Positions 34,427 to 42,960 of a stretch of 64,000 nucleotides of DNA are shown piece after piece. The stretch comes from Nitrosopumilus piranensis. Its GTDB lineage: Archaea > Thermoproteota > Nitrososphaeria > Nitrososphaerales > Nitrosopumilaceae. A program made the position numbers and the translations under genes. Within the stretch, counting starts at the first letter, position 1, and every line of letters begins with the position of its first letter. The notes beneath the pieces are model-generated. The model saw only the letters and a list, made by a program, of their open reading frames with translations, was not told where the DNA came from and ran no database searches. Location: the NCBI RefSeq assembly GCF_000875775.1, contig NZ_CP010868.1:1313707-1377706 (forward strand), read 5' to 3'.

Positions 34427-34441
34427 ACGGACCCGATCGGA
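34427..34441 (+). repeat. copy of the tRNA-Arg 3' end, candidate att site
   Basis: ACGGACCCGATCGGA matches ACGGACCCGACCGGA at 40765-40779, the 3' end of tRNA-Arg, at 14 of 15 bases and in the same orientation. The tRNA's 3' side faces this copy. It could be the distal attachment site of an integrated element. Confidence 0.4.
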
Positions 34442-34468
34442 CTGTTCTTCATTAATCAGTTCCAGTTT

Positions 34469-35260
34469 TTATTTTGAAACAGTAGTGAATATCCTGATGT
34501 GTAGATATTGACCAAAGGCATACAGGATGTATGACCATATCCAGAAAATATTGATTATGTGGGTTGGGCCATATGTGGCATCTAGTGACGTGACAAGATA
34601 AAGAGTGTCAACACCAATATCCAAAATGGTGGCAAGAAGGATCATAATCCAAAGCAAACTCACTTTGCCACCAAAAAATAGGAATACTGTAATTATTGAA
34701 GGTACAAAAATTATTCCACCTAAAACTGGATAGACCACATAAAAAAACATGGTCAGTACATCTATTTCTGCCTCACCAGATAATGATATGTAAATACTGG
34801 GGGCAACAAATGTCAGAGACATTAGCGATGCAAACACAATCATGGTTTTTGTTATGATCTTTTGTCTTGGTTTTAGATAGAATACCAAAAACGCAAAAAA
34901 GAAGGGATAACCCAAGATGTAAAAAATATCACTTGCTAGTGTGGAGAAATCATCTATATCATATTCATAATCATAACTATATGACAACTCTCCAATAAAC
35001 CAACTTACAATTGCAATTGTGAAAAACAACCATGCCTTACCATGATATCCCTTAAGCCCATACTTCAAGTTGAGAATTATGCCAAGAATTATCACGATGC
35101 TCGGAGCGATAATAAACGCAATGTCTGTAGGATACCAATCCTCTGCCAGTGGATAATTTTCTTGCTCAAATACATCCGCAGCAACATAAATTACAACTAC
35201 AGCTGCAAGGGACAAAAACAGAAACTGTTTCCAATGATGTGTTTTGGTGTTTATTTCCAA
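34469..35260 (-). CDS. unknown eight-helix membrane protein (263 aa)
   Basis: Eight predicted membrane segments with short loops and an acidic stretch ('SYDYEYDIDDFS') after helix 3. The layout recalls small integral sensor domains such as MHYT or 7TM types, but no diagnostic motif is seen. Its ATG is 2 bases from the stop of the upstream NitrOD5-like gene, so they form an operon: a possible membrane sensor plus a small helical partner. Confidence 0.6.
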   Translation of the reverse strand: MEINTKTHHWKQFLFLSLAAVVVIYVAADVFEQENYPLAEDWYPTDIAFIIAPSIVIILGIILNLKYGLKGYHGKAWLFFTIAIVSWFIGELSYSYDYEYDIDDFSTLASDIFYILGYPFFFAFLVFYLKPRQKIITKTMIVFASLMSLTFVAPSIYISLSGEAEIDVLTMFFYVVYPVLGGIIFVPSIITVFLFFGGKVSLLWIMILLATILDIGVDTLYLVTSLDATYGPTHIINIFWIWSYILYAFGQYLHIRIFTTVSK

Positions 35261-35262
35261 CT

Positions 35263-35547
35263 CTAAGTACCCATCACATAAAGAAAATCTTTTATGACTT
35301 TGACATCTTTTTTATCATCTATTACCTGATAGATTGTATCCAATATGTCCTGATATGAATTTCCAAAATAGTCACGTAGAATATTTTTAAGATATTCTGG
35401 ATTATCAAGTGAATTGGCCGTAGTGATTCCATATCTTTCATGTAGAACGGATTGGATTTTATGAAATTCTAGCTTTCCCATTACCAAAAGTGCATGCTCT
35501 ACTGCAACTGCTACCAGTTCCCGGTATTCATCATATGATTCACTCAA
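35263..35547 (-). CDS. small helical protein, NitrOD5-like
   Basis: A 94-residue, all-helical soluble protein: 'VAVEHALLVMGKLEFHKIQSVLHERYGI' followed by 'NPEYLKNILRDYFGNSYQDILDTIYQVI'. The pattern resembles the NitrOD5 domain, a thaumarchaeal output domain found in signalling proteins; I judge this by eye only. It is co-transcribed with the eight-helix membrane protein. It may be the cytoplasmic effector of that protein. Confidence 0.6.
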   Translation of the reverse strand: MSESYDEYRELVAVAVEHALLVMGKLEFHKIQSVLHERYGITTANSLDNPEYLKNILRDYFGNSYQDILDTIYQVIDDKKDVKVIKDFLYVMGT

Positions 35548-35628
35548 TATTTGTACAAAGATCTTAAGTTGATAAAATTTTAATGGTTGTTTTTATTGGT
35601 TTGGAAGTAAAAAAACATGATGATTGAA

Positions 35629-36897
35629 TCACACATCAATTGTTGCGTTATAGGTATTTTGCTTATCATTCCAGACAATCTTGATTTCAGAATCATGATC
35701 ATATTTTGATATCAATGTATCCAGATTTTCTTTCATTGACTTTTCCATGATGTCCAGTACCTGAAATTTTTCCTTGATCATGTTCTTTTCAACCTCATTG
35801 TATTTTTCACGAATGTCTATAATCTGTGCACTAAAGTTTTCAGCATCAATCTCGTCGGAGTTTAGTTTGTTTAGTACAGTCTTCTCCTCGTCTTTTTGCT
35901 GTTGTTCCATCTGTACGAACATGTGAGCATATTTTTTCTCCATGTTTTGGACTTGGGCCTCATAGTTATCGTGGATTTTTTGGATTTTCAAGTTTATTGC
36001 AGATACTTTTTCTCCAATTCGATCTTGGTTTAGTTGAACTCTTGTCAGTTCATCGGGAACTGAGTATTTCTCTTTGTGAATGGGGATTCCCATGCCATGT
36101 CGTTGCCACATCTCTGCAGTGTATTCAGTTACACAGACATAATCATCTGCATGATTTCTGTATATCAGTAGATATTCGTCTCTGCATTGTGTACTGGGAT
36201 TGGTTTCACTCAAGTCTTCCCAAGATAACGTGTCTTTTGGATTTGCAGACAGATAGCCAGGGTTTGTTCTGTAATCAAGATAGTATTTTCGTAACTGCTC
36301 TCCGGACAAGTCAAGATTGAACTGCCCATCAGATTCAAACAGAATTTGCTGATTATAGTAAGCATTGCCGCTTAAAACATTGAATAAAGCATTGGCAGTA
36401 ATCATCTCTGCCTGTGTTATCTTTGCCGCATTTGCAAAAGCGTCTCTTGCCTCTTCAGGGCCTCCGCCATTCTCAATTACTTGTGCCAAAGCAGCACGTC
36501 CTGCATTAATCTTTGAGGCAGTAAACTTTAGCGGATGATCATAAATGGTATCTGTGTCCTTTGCAAGGCTATCTTTGAGTGCACGCTCTAGCATTTTATC
36601 AAATGTATAATACCCCCACAAATCATCCCATTTCTTCAAGTCAGCATTCAGGTGCTCCAGCACTTCGGCCCTCTTTTCTTCTAGTTCGCGCTGTCTTTCA
36701 GAGGCCTCAAAATTTCTTTCTTGCAGTTTTGCAATCCATTTCTTGCTTTTCTCGATTTTCTCTAAAATATCCTGAGCCACTGGATTGTTCTCCAAGTCAC
36801 CAGACAGAGTGACTTGTTCGTCGGCAATTTGGGCATATGCAGTATTGGTAAATATCAAAGCAACAGATACCAGTATTACAACCCCTGCAACCACCAT
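35629..36897 (-). CDS. secreted coiled-coil protein with a Cys-pair motif
   Basis: 422 residues. The signal peptide ('VVAGVVILVSVALIFTNTAYA', cleavage near 22) is followed by a coiled coil (about 35-85), an alpha-helical middle, a motif 'QCRDEYLLIYRNHADDYVCV' with 'TAEMWQRHGMG', and a long C-terminal coiled coil (about 290-400). The C-x-x-x-L-x-x-x-K/R...C-V motif recurs in exported proteins of this lineage (my recollection, not checked). It is probably extracellular. Base composition looks more GC-rich than neighbours outside the island. Confidence 0.65.
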   Translation of the reverse strand: MVVAGVVILVSVALIFTNTAYAQIADEQVTLSGDLENNPVAQDILEKIEKSKKWIAKLQERNFEASERQRELEEKRAEVLEHLNADLKKWDDLWGYYTFDKMLERALKDSLAKDTDTIYDHPLKFTASKINAGRAALAQVIENGGGPEEARDAFANAAKITQAEMITANALFNVLSGNAYYNQQILFESDGQFNLDLSGEQLRKYYLDYRTNPGYLSANPKDTLSWEDLSETNPSTQCRDEYLLIYRNHADDYVCVTEYTAEMWQRHGMGIPIHKEKYSVPDELTRVQLNQDRIGEKVSAINLKIQKIHDNYEAQVQNMEKKYAHMFVQMEQQQKDEEKTVLNKLNSDEIDAENFSAQIIDIREKYNEVEKNMIKEKFQVLDIMEKSMKENLDTLISKYDHDSEIKIVWNDKQNTYNATIDV

Positions 36898-37073
36898 ATG
36901 AAAAAAATTGGTTTTTTGTATTTATAATGCACTGATGAATCATTAGTAAAAATATGATTTTTGCGCACAAAGCATGATGCAAAAGTTATACAGATTTGTC
37001 ATTTGACATGACATGGTATGGCAAAGTTTGCTTAAAACACTAGTGAACAAATCATTCATAGAATTTCTAGTTT

Positions 37074-37172
37074 TTATTTTTCAAAGTAACATCCCATAGT
37101 TTTTCCCAAAATTATTGCAATTACCGACAGAATTGCAGCAAACACAATATTCTTTGTCCCAACCTTGTCCAT
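37074..37172 (-). CDS. possible small single-span membrane protein (32 aa)
   Basis: A 32-codon ORF with one hydrophobic helix ('IVFAAILSVIAIILGKTMG') and a charged N-terminus. It sits in the otherwise empty 36898-37292 stretch. It is similar in plan to other micro-proteins here; support is composition only. Confidence 0.35.
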   Translation of the reverse strand: MDKVGTKNIVFAAILSVIAIILGKTMGCYFEK

Positions 37173-37292
37173 TCTCAAACCTTTGAATCTTGTCTTTTAA
37201 GCATGTCGTAGAATTCACACCATATGAACAAACAGCTACAACAGATCATCAATAATTCAAGCGATTAAATAGAGTATTACCCATATAGAATC

Positions 37293-37667
37293 ATGGATGA
37301 AGAATCCTTGCGATTCTGGATAATTCCTATGGTGTGTGTTGTTGTAGTTGCAATAATTTTTGGCGCATCTCTTGATTATAGATACAACGTGGTGTATCCA
37401 AATGCTGCAATAGAAAAAGAGATGTTAAAAACAATCACATGTCCTGAAATTCTTGAAAAACAAAAAACAGGAAGATACTGGAGTTCTGAAAATGCACTAG
37501 TGGGAGCTGAAAAAGCTTTGGCATGTATTCCGGCACCAGCAGAAAAATCTACAGGAGGCAATCCATACGTAGAGTTTTGTACTCCAGGAGGATTTGCACC
37601 TGTTAAAATAATTGAAAACAGTACCCATTCATTTAATCACGACACATGCATTTGGGATTTAAAGTAG
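37293..37667 (+). CDS. membrane-anchored extracytoplasmic protein (124 aa)
   Basis: An N-terminal membrane helix ('IIPMVCVVVVAIIFGASL', about 11-28) is followed by an external domain with four Cys. The C-terminus, 'NSTHSFNHDTCIWDL', closely resembles 'NDTHLIDLDTCKWDT' in the neighbouring 310-residue gene, so both carry one small Cys-containing module. The TATA-like region near 37265 ('GATTAAATAG') could be the promoter. The function is unknown. Confidence 0.6.
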   Translation: MDEESLRFWIIPMVCVVVVAIIFGASLDYRYNVVYPNAAIEKEMLKTITCPEILEKQKTGRYWSSENALVGAEKALACIPAPAEKSTGGNPYVEFCTPGGFAPVKIIENSTHSFNHDTCIWDLK

Positions 37668-37764
37668 GTTTAGACACTTTAATCCATTCAGTTTCAATGG
37701 GAATTGTCTAAATAGAATTAGAACTACTCAAGTAGAATCAACATCATAATAGATTTTCTAGTTT

Positions 37765-38682
37765 TCATTTTCTTCTCTTCCTTATTGCATAAATTACAAT
37801 GAATAAAATTATGAGTATTGCTCCAAGACTCTGGATTACTACAATCACTTCAGGATTTGATATGGTTTCGCCCGTTTGCAAATCTCGAAAATCAGAGGGT
37901 TTTGGTTTTGGAACACATATTCCATATACTAGCACATGCTCATCTTCACAAAGTACCTTTGCTTGTTCAGATTTTTCTCCAGAAAATGGTACAGTATAAA
38001 CAGTTCTGTCCAAACTTATTCCACTGTTGGATCTAGTATCCCATTTACAAGTATCAAGATCTATCAAATGGGTGTCATTAAGATATCTTAGTTCTCCAAC
38101 ATAATCAAGTGGGCCATGTTTTTCACAGTGCTCCAAGATGAATTGCAATCTTTGTGGATCATCAGATTTGGACAAGCTGATGTCTCTTAGCGGATTACCC
38201 ATAGGTTCATCATAACAATTGTATTTCCAGTCAGTGGGAATTTCATTTTTTACTGCTTCTTTGCAATTAAAACTAGAGTTTGCAGCATCTAGAGACATTG
38301 GAGGAAACCACTTGTCACACATTGAATCATTTCTATAATCTTCTAAACTTGAAATTCGATAGTCATCTTTCCATTGTAACATTCGGTAGTGGGTCTGATC
38401 TTTCCAATCAAACGCAGTACAAATTATTGTTGGATGTTCATAGATCACATCAGTGCTTGTCCAGCTTCTGTCAGTTTGAATCCAGCCATCATAGTTTATT
38501 TCAAGATTTCTGTATATAGTATCCATGATCAATTCTTCTGTAAGAGGTTCTTGTGATACTAGAAAGCTGTCAAAACAAGGTTCTGGTAGAATTGTTGTAG
38601 CACAAGATGCATAAGAATACTGAATTACTGTAACACCAATCAACCCAATACATCCAATGACTATCAAAAGTCTAGTTTTCAT
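37765..38682 (-). CDS. exported protein with C-terminal membrane helix
   Basis: About 305 residues from the ATG at 38682, which overlaps the preceding stop as ATGA; an in-frame start at 38697 is possible. A signal peptide ('LLIVIGCIGLIGVTVIQYSYA') is followed by a Cys-rich external domain that ends in 'NDTHLIDLDTCKWDT', a module shared with the 124-aa protein. A membrane helix ('VIVVIQSLGAILIILFIVIYAI') and a basic tail end the protein. The topology suggests a surface protein anchored at the C-terminus. Confidence 0.6.
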   Translation of the reverse strand: MKTRLLIVIGCIGLIGVTVIQYSYASCATTILPEPCFDSFLVSQEPLTEELIMDTIYRNLEINYDGWIQTDRSWTSTDVIYEHPTIICTAFDWKDQTHYRMLQWKDDYRISSLEDYRNDSMCDKWFPPMSLDAANSSFNCKEAVKNEIPTDWKYNCYDEPMGNPLRDISLSKSDDPQRLQFILEHCEKHGPLDYVGELRYLNDTHLIDLDTCKWDTRSNSGISLDRTVYTVPFSGEKSEQAKVLCEDEHVLVYGICVPKPKPSDFRDLQTGETISNPEVIVVIQSLGAILIILFIVIYAIRKRRK

Positions 38683-38903
38683 TTTCCATAACTCCATTCT
38701 GTAAAATTTTCAGAAATTATTGCTCTAATATTTTCATTAAACAAATTTGTGTCCAGTAAATGTCCAAAAAAGTTAACACCAGTAATTGAACACACATTAG
38801 GCTCAGTCATACTATAATTATTGCTTACTCCCTTTCTGTTTTGAGAGAAATTATCAAGTGCTGCCAAAATATCAAATAGTCTAGGCTCTAGTGGAGAATC
38901 CAT
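38679..38903 (-). CDS. unknown small protein (74 aa)
   Basis: A soluble 74-residue protein without motif, translationally coupled (ATGA) to the anchored surface-protein gene downstream. It begins 'MDSPLEPRLFDILAAL' and is otherwise polar. The family is not recognised; I rate it real mainly because of the overlap. Confidence 0.45.
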   Translation of the reverse strand: MDSPLEPRLFDILAALDNFSQNRKGVSNNYSMTEPNVCSITGVNFFGHLLDTNLFNENIRAIISENFTEWSYGK

Positions 38904-38940
38904 ATGCCAAGATACAGTGTCATGAGTTCAAGTTAGGACA

Positions 38941-38985
38941 AAAAAAATCCCAATGTATGAACAAAACCAAGCATGTTGGGATTTT
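38941..38985 (-). terminator. hairpin terminator of the copper oxidase gene
   Basis: AAAATCCCAA (38944-38953) pairs with TTGGGATTTT (38976-38985) with a 22-base loop. Read on the minus strand the hairpin is followed by seven T. It lies about 80 bases after the oxidase stop. Confidence 0.5.
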
Positions 38986-39065
38986 ATTCCAAAATTATCC
39001 TCAAACATTAAGGTCAACATGAATTCCCACCATTCAGTTGTTTTCAGCATCTTATTTGCTCCTAT

Positions 39066-40601
39066 CTAATGCGTTATCCTCACAAATGGTGCAATACATG
39101 GTACTCCCGAATGATTTCTGACAAATAACATATAGTATCCCGGTGGAACCAAGTTCTCATTTTTTGGAATCTTTGAGGAAATCTTATCCCCATTTTGCAC
39201 AGTGTCGATCTCAATATAGCGTTGTTCAGGATTAAGACAGTGTGTAGTGTTGGATGGTCTTATCAGTGCAGTATCCAGGATCTCTGTACCATCATGCATT
39301 TGAATCTCAAATGATTCTTCATATTTTAACACAGATTTAACATCATCGATGACGGGCCTATCTCCTGCAAACAGATATGGTGGTGAAAAAATCTCTATTC
39401 TTTTTTCAACACATTTTCTTGTAGGATTGCTTCCCATAGTCATTACTTTGCCATCTGGCAACAAAATTGCATTAGCATGATACAGTCTGTCTACTTTCAT
39501 TGGTTCTAACTTGCTCCATTCTTCAGTTTCTGTATTGTACAGTTCGGTGTCTAGTATTGCCTTATCGTTATGTTTGATTTCTTCTGGTGCAATCTCTTCA
39601 CATTTGTGTTTGATTGAGTGACTGTTGTGACCTGACTTGCCACCTACAACCAAAATATTTCTATCCGGTAGAATTACAGGATATACATAGTATCTATCGT
39701 TATCCATACTTTTTGTTGGAATATATTTTTGCTTTGTTCCCGATTTGAATGAAATTTTTTCACAAGTTCTGGTTGCATGTGCATTCATGTCTCCACCTCC
39801 TATCAGAATTACTTCTGCAAGATAGTTTTTGCTTTTCACCAATGGCAACAACACAGTACTGCCTTCTTGTCGATGCATGTCTTTTGGATGCTCCAAATGT
39901 TTCCATTTCTTTTCTACAAAACTAAATGTTGCAATTTTGAATCCCCATCTGGAAAATGGAAACGTCATGTGTGTGTTGTATGAGCCCGCATAGAAAAGAT
40001 CGCCATTTGGCAAAAGATGCATTCTAGGGTATAGTGGCATCAGGTTGTTTCCTCCTTCAATTTTTTGCCAAGAATTGTTTTGTTCATCATAGATTTCATT
40101 TACTGGTTGCCAAACCCATGGTGGCCATTTTGAGAGTCCTGCAAATGTCGCAATTTTTCCATCACCCATTGTTACACAAGTAGGATACCATCGACCATAT
40201 CTCATGTTAGGTAGTCTAGTGAATTTTTCGGTATCTGGATCAAAGGTGTAAGTATGATCTAGACCCCAAAATGGCGGAAATGGAGCAGTCACAATTCCTA
40301 ATCCATCATAAAGGTATGTACCACCTGCCAAAAACAATTTGCCATCTGGAAGATATGCATGACCTACACAAAATAGATCTCCTTCTATTCCATCATTGCT
40401 TATTTTTCGAATTGTGCCGTCTGTTGAACCTGTATAATCAGGTTCATAAATCTCGGGCTCATACCAGTTATTGAGCCGTCCGGGTTCATTTCCTGAACCT
40501 CCAAAGGCCAAAACCTTACCTGTATGTAATAGTGCTGTATGTACTGGTAGTGCATTAAACTTTGGTCCGATGGTTTTCCATTGACCCAAATGTGAGGACA
40601 A
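39066..40601 (-). CDS. copper radical oxidase (galactose/glyoxal oxidase-like, AA5)
   Basis: 511 residues: a seven-bladed kelch-type propeller (repeats of 'LPDGK...GG') and a C-terminal Early-set domain (about 415-511). The active site of this family is complete: Cys78 in 'DLFCVGH' and Tyr139 in 'RWYPT' (the pair that forms the Cys-Tyr radical cofactor), Tyr374-His375 in 'RLYHAN' and His454 in 'NTTHCLN' (copper ligands). These enzymes oxidise primary alcohols or aldehydes to give H2O2. No signal peptide is evident, which is odd for a usually secreted enzyme. It is the last gene before the tRNA in the island. Confidence 0.85.
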   Translation of the reverse strand: MSSHLGQWKTIGPKFNALPVHTALLHTGKVLAFGGSGNEPGRLNNWYEPEIYEPDYTGSTDGTIRKISNDGIEGDLFCVGHAYLPDGKLFLAGGTYLYDGLGIVTAPFPPFWGLDHTYTFDPDTEKFTRLPNMRYGRWYPTCVTMGDGKIATFAGLSKWPPWVWQPVNEIYDEQNNSWQKIEGGNNLMPLYPRMHLLPNGDLFYAGSYNTHMTFPFSRWGFKIATFSFVEKKWKHLEHPKDMHRQEGSTVLLPLVKSKNYLAEVILIGGGDMNAHATRTCEKISFKSGTKQKYIPTKSMDNDRYYVYPVILPDRNILVVGGKSGHNSHSIKHKCEEIAPEEIKHNDKAILDTELYNTETEEWSKLEPMKVDRLYHANAILLPDGKVMTMGSNPTRKCVEKRIEIFSPPYLFAGDRPVIDDVKSVLKYEESFEIQMHDGTEILDTALIRPSNTTHCLNPEQRYIEIDTVQNGDKISSKIPKNENLVPPGYYMLFVRNHSGVPCIAPFVRITH

Positions 40602-40765
40602 TGTTATTCTAATATTCTCCCACTATATTACATTCTCTGAATTACTCAACATATTATATAGTATGAATGTCATACAAATGGGTTTGAATCCATAAAAATT
40701 CAGATACGAACATACCAAAATATTCCAAAAATTTCAAGAAAACAGAGTTCGTTGATAAATGTAAA

Positions 40766-40840
40766 CGGACCCGACCGGATTCGAACCGGCGACCTAACGC
40801 TCCGCAAGCGTTCGCACTATCCAAGCTATGCAACGAGTCC
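40766..40840 (-). tRNA. tRNA-Arg (anticodon GCG)
   Basis: The minus strand folds into a full cloverleaf. The acceptor GGACUCG pairs with CGGGUCC, the D-stem is GCAU/GUGC, and the anticodon stem AACGC/GCGUU carries loop UUGCGGA with anticodon GCG. The T-arm is CCGGUUCGAAUCCGG. The discriminator base is G; CCA is not encoded and there is no intron. It reads CGC/CGU codons. Its 3' end faces the putative island. Confidence 0.95.
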
Positions 40841-40878
40841 GAAAACTTTGGTAAATTTACACTTAATTTGGATTGCTA

Positions 40879-41697
40879 TTAGATAGATTCGGCAAAAATA
40901 TACGGGGTTTCATCAGTTTCATGAAAGGTCCAAACAGTAGGCAAAGAAATTATTTTGATTTTTTTGAGTTTATTATTTTCAATAAGAGTCCCCCAACCAG
41001 CCTCATTTTTAGGATCAGGAGCGTATTTTTGAGAGTGTGTACCTGCAAAAACCCAACCAGCACTTTTCCTCAAATCATCAGATACAATATTTTCAATTAC
41101 GCCGGTTGCCAAAGCAACGCCGCCCATCTGTGCAAGCCCTCCAATGAAAAAGACAGGACTAGACAAATTCAATGACTCATAATCAAAAGTTATAGCATTT
41201 GAGCAAAACGGATGAAAGTCAAGTGTTGTAACAAGAATCTTTTGAAGATCAACTAGTGACTCGTCTAGTTCTATACTATATGCTTCCATGTCCAAAACTT
41301 TGGCACAAAAAGCAATTCTTCCATCACCTGAGCCAATATCAATTACTTCAGAATACCCAAGATCTTTTGCCATCAATATTGCAACATAAGCAGACAGTAT
41401 CCAGGTTGGAGAAAAGGGGGCATTACTAGAGCCATGTTGAATACTATTCAACCAATATTTGTTGATATCTCCCTCATATACAATACATTTTGTGTCATCA
41501 ATTATTTTTTCATACGAGTTGTAGTAGATAGGATTCTTTGTTGCAAACTGATGCAGTAATTCTAGATCTTGTTGCTTAATTTGAAATAAATCAGATGTAG
41601 ATATTGGAATTACTTCTTGCATCTGACTATTGCCATCATATGTTTTTGCAAATTCTTTTTTTAATGAAATAAGATTTTTTGCAAGTTGATCAATCAT
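40879..41697 (-). CDS. class I SAM-dependent methyltransferase-like protein
   Basis: 272 residues. The central part is a Rossmann methyltransferase with motif I 'VIDIGSGDGRIAFCAKVL' and the following acidic residue in 'AYSIELDESL'. The N-terminal ~120 residues ('YYNSYEKIIDDTKCIVYEGD') form an added helical part. The substrate is unknown. It overlaps the upstream 140-aa gene as ATGA. Confidence 0.75.
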   Translation of the reverse strand: MIDQLAKNLISLKKEFAKTYDGNSQMQEVIPISTSDLFQIKQQDLELLHQFATKNPIYYNSYEKIIDDTKCIVYEGDINKYWLNSIQHGSSNAPFSPTWILSAYVAILMAKDLGYSEVIDIGSGDGRIAFCAKVLDMEAYSIELDESLVDLQKILVTTLDFHPFCSNAITFDYESLNLSSPVFFIGGLAQMGGVALATGVIENIVSDDLRKSAGWVFAGTHSQKYAPDPKNEAGWGTLIENNKLKKIKIISLPTVWTFHETDETPYIFAESI

Positions 41698-42116
41698 GTC
41701 AATCCTTTGTCATATTGCTCAACAAATTCTTTAGTACTCATTTTTTTTCGTAACTCTTCAAATAGTTTTGACTCGTTTTTAATTTGCTCTTTAGTTTTTT
41801 CTCCAGAATTTGATTGAAGTGATTTTGTTGTTTCCTGGATAGAATTTGAAAGTGTTTGCAAAATTTTTGGGTGAATGTCAGTGTTAAACTTCTCTGAAAT
41901 GAGTTTCTCAGTTTTTCCAATTTGTTCTAACAAAGCATTGGGATTTTGGGAATCTAGTTGTTGTTTGAGCATTGAAATCATGGATGAGACATTCATCACT
42001 TGATAATACACCTCAACAATTTGAGAAATTTCCATATTTTCAGAAACATTTGAAATTAGATTTTGGAGTTTTTGTGTTTCTATATCAAACATTGAAGAAA
42101 TTTCATCAGAACTCAT
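41694..42116 (-). CDS. unknown coiled-coil protein (140 aa)
   Basis: A helical, highly polar protein with heptad-like stretches ('FDIETQKLQNLISNVSENMEISQIVEVYYQVMNVSSMISMLKQQL'-type pattern in the first half and another helix near 105-135). There is no membrane segment. It is translationally coupled (ATGA) to the methyltransferase gene, so a joint role is likely. I do not recognise it. Confidence 0.6.
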   Translation of the reverse strand: MSSDEISSMFDIETQKLQNLISNVSENMEISQIVEVYYQVMNVSSMISMLKQQLDSQNPNALLEQIGKTEKLISEKFNTDIHPKILQTLSNSIQETTKSLQSNSGEKTKEQIKNESKLFEELRKKMSTKEFVEQYDKGLT

Positions 42117-42153
42117 ACCAGAAAAATGATTTCAAATTTTTAAAAATGTTAGG

Positions 42154-42858
42154 TTATGCTTCTTGTTCTGCTTGCTTTACAAAGACGTAATTCATTATCA
42201 ATCCAGCAATTATACCGCCCAAGATTGGGGCTGCCCAATATAACCAGTGGAATTCCCAGAATCCTGAAATTAATGCAGGACCAAATGTTCTTGCAGGATT
42301 CACTGATGCACCAGTTAGTGGAACTGCAATCAAGTGAATTAAAAATACCATACCACCGATTGTAAATCCATGCCAACCAGGAGATGCTTTTTTGTGAACA
42401 GCACTCATGAAGATTACTGTAACTAAGAAGAATGTCAAGATTGCCTCAATTGCAAATCCTGAACCAATACTGTTATTGATCAAGTCACTTGGTCCACCTT
42501 GAGTTGCAAAGTTTACTTTGGCTCCTAGTTCAGGTAAGATTGCTTTGAGTGTTGCAGCTGCTGCAACTGCACCAATTAATTGTGAAATAATATAACCAAT
42601 TCCATCTGCAATTCCAATCTTTCTAGTAATCATCATTGGAATTGTAACTGCAGGATTAATGTGGGCGCCAGATACATGACCAAATGCATAGATCATCAAT
42701 GCAATAGCACCACCGTGTCCAAGAGAAATGAATAGTACTGACATTGTTGTCAATTCCTCACCAAAAGATGCAATTGCCAAAATTACTGAGAGGGGTCCGA
42801 AAAATACCAATCCGTATGTAGATATTGCTTCAGCAAGGTATGCTCTTGGATTAACCAT
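42154..42858 (-). CDS. aquaporin (MIP family)
   Basis: A six-helix aquaporin with both pore motifs: 'SGAHINPAVTIPM' in the first half and 'TGASVNPARTFGPAL' in the second (NPA-NPA). The Arg after the second NPA is the selectivity-filter residue. I start at the ATG at 42858 ('MVNPRAYLAEAI') because a TATA box lies 27 bases upstream; a TTG at 42876 is in frame. It conducts water and possibly small neutral solutes such as ammonia or glycerol. Confidence 0.93.
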   Translation of the reverse strand: MVNPRAYLAEAISTYGLVFFGPLSVILAIASFGEELTTMSVLFISLGHGGAIALMIYAFGHVSGAHINPAVTIPMMITRKIGIADGIGYIISQLIGAVAAAATLKAILPELGAKVNFATQGGPSDLINNSIGSGFAIEAILTFFLVTVIFMSAVHKKASPGWHGFTIGGMVFLIHLIAVPLTGASVNPARTFGPALISGFWEFHWLYWAAPILGGIIAGLIMNYVFVKQAEQEA

Positions 42859-42881
42859 TAGCAAAAACCCCGTCAATTTCC

Positions 42882-42889
42882 ATATAAAA
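42882..42889 (-). promoter_or_regulatory. TATA box of the aquaporin gene
   Basis: TTTTATAT on the minus strand is centred 27 bases before the ATG at 42858 and decides the start in favour of that ATG. Confidence 0.55.
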
Positions 42890-42960
42890 GATTCGGATTA
42901 AAATTGTGATCAGCTAGGATCAAAAAGTAATTAATTACAGGCATATTCACTTGAGAACAT

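Noticed and set aside
34366-34445. Possible guide RNA or tRNA fragment in the GC-rich patch before the island
   Set aside because: There are partial stems (CTTTCC/GGAAAG) but no complete C/D boxes or cloverleaf; I kept only the short tRNA 3'-end match.
42876-42876. TTG start of the aquaporin gene 18 bases upstream
   Set aside because: The TATA box at 42882-42889 would place the transcription start downstream of it, at the ATG.
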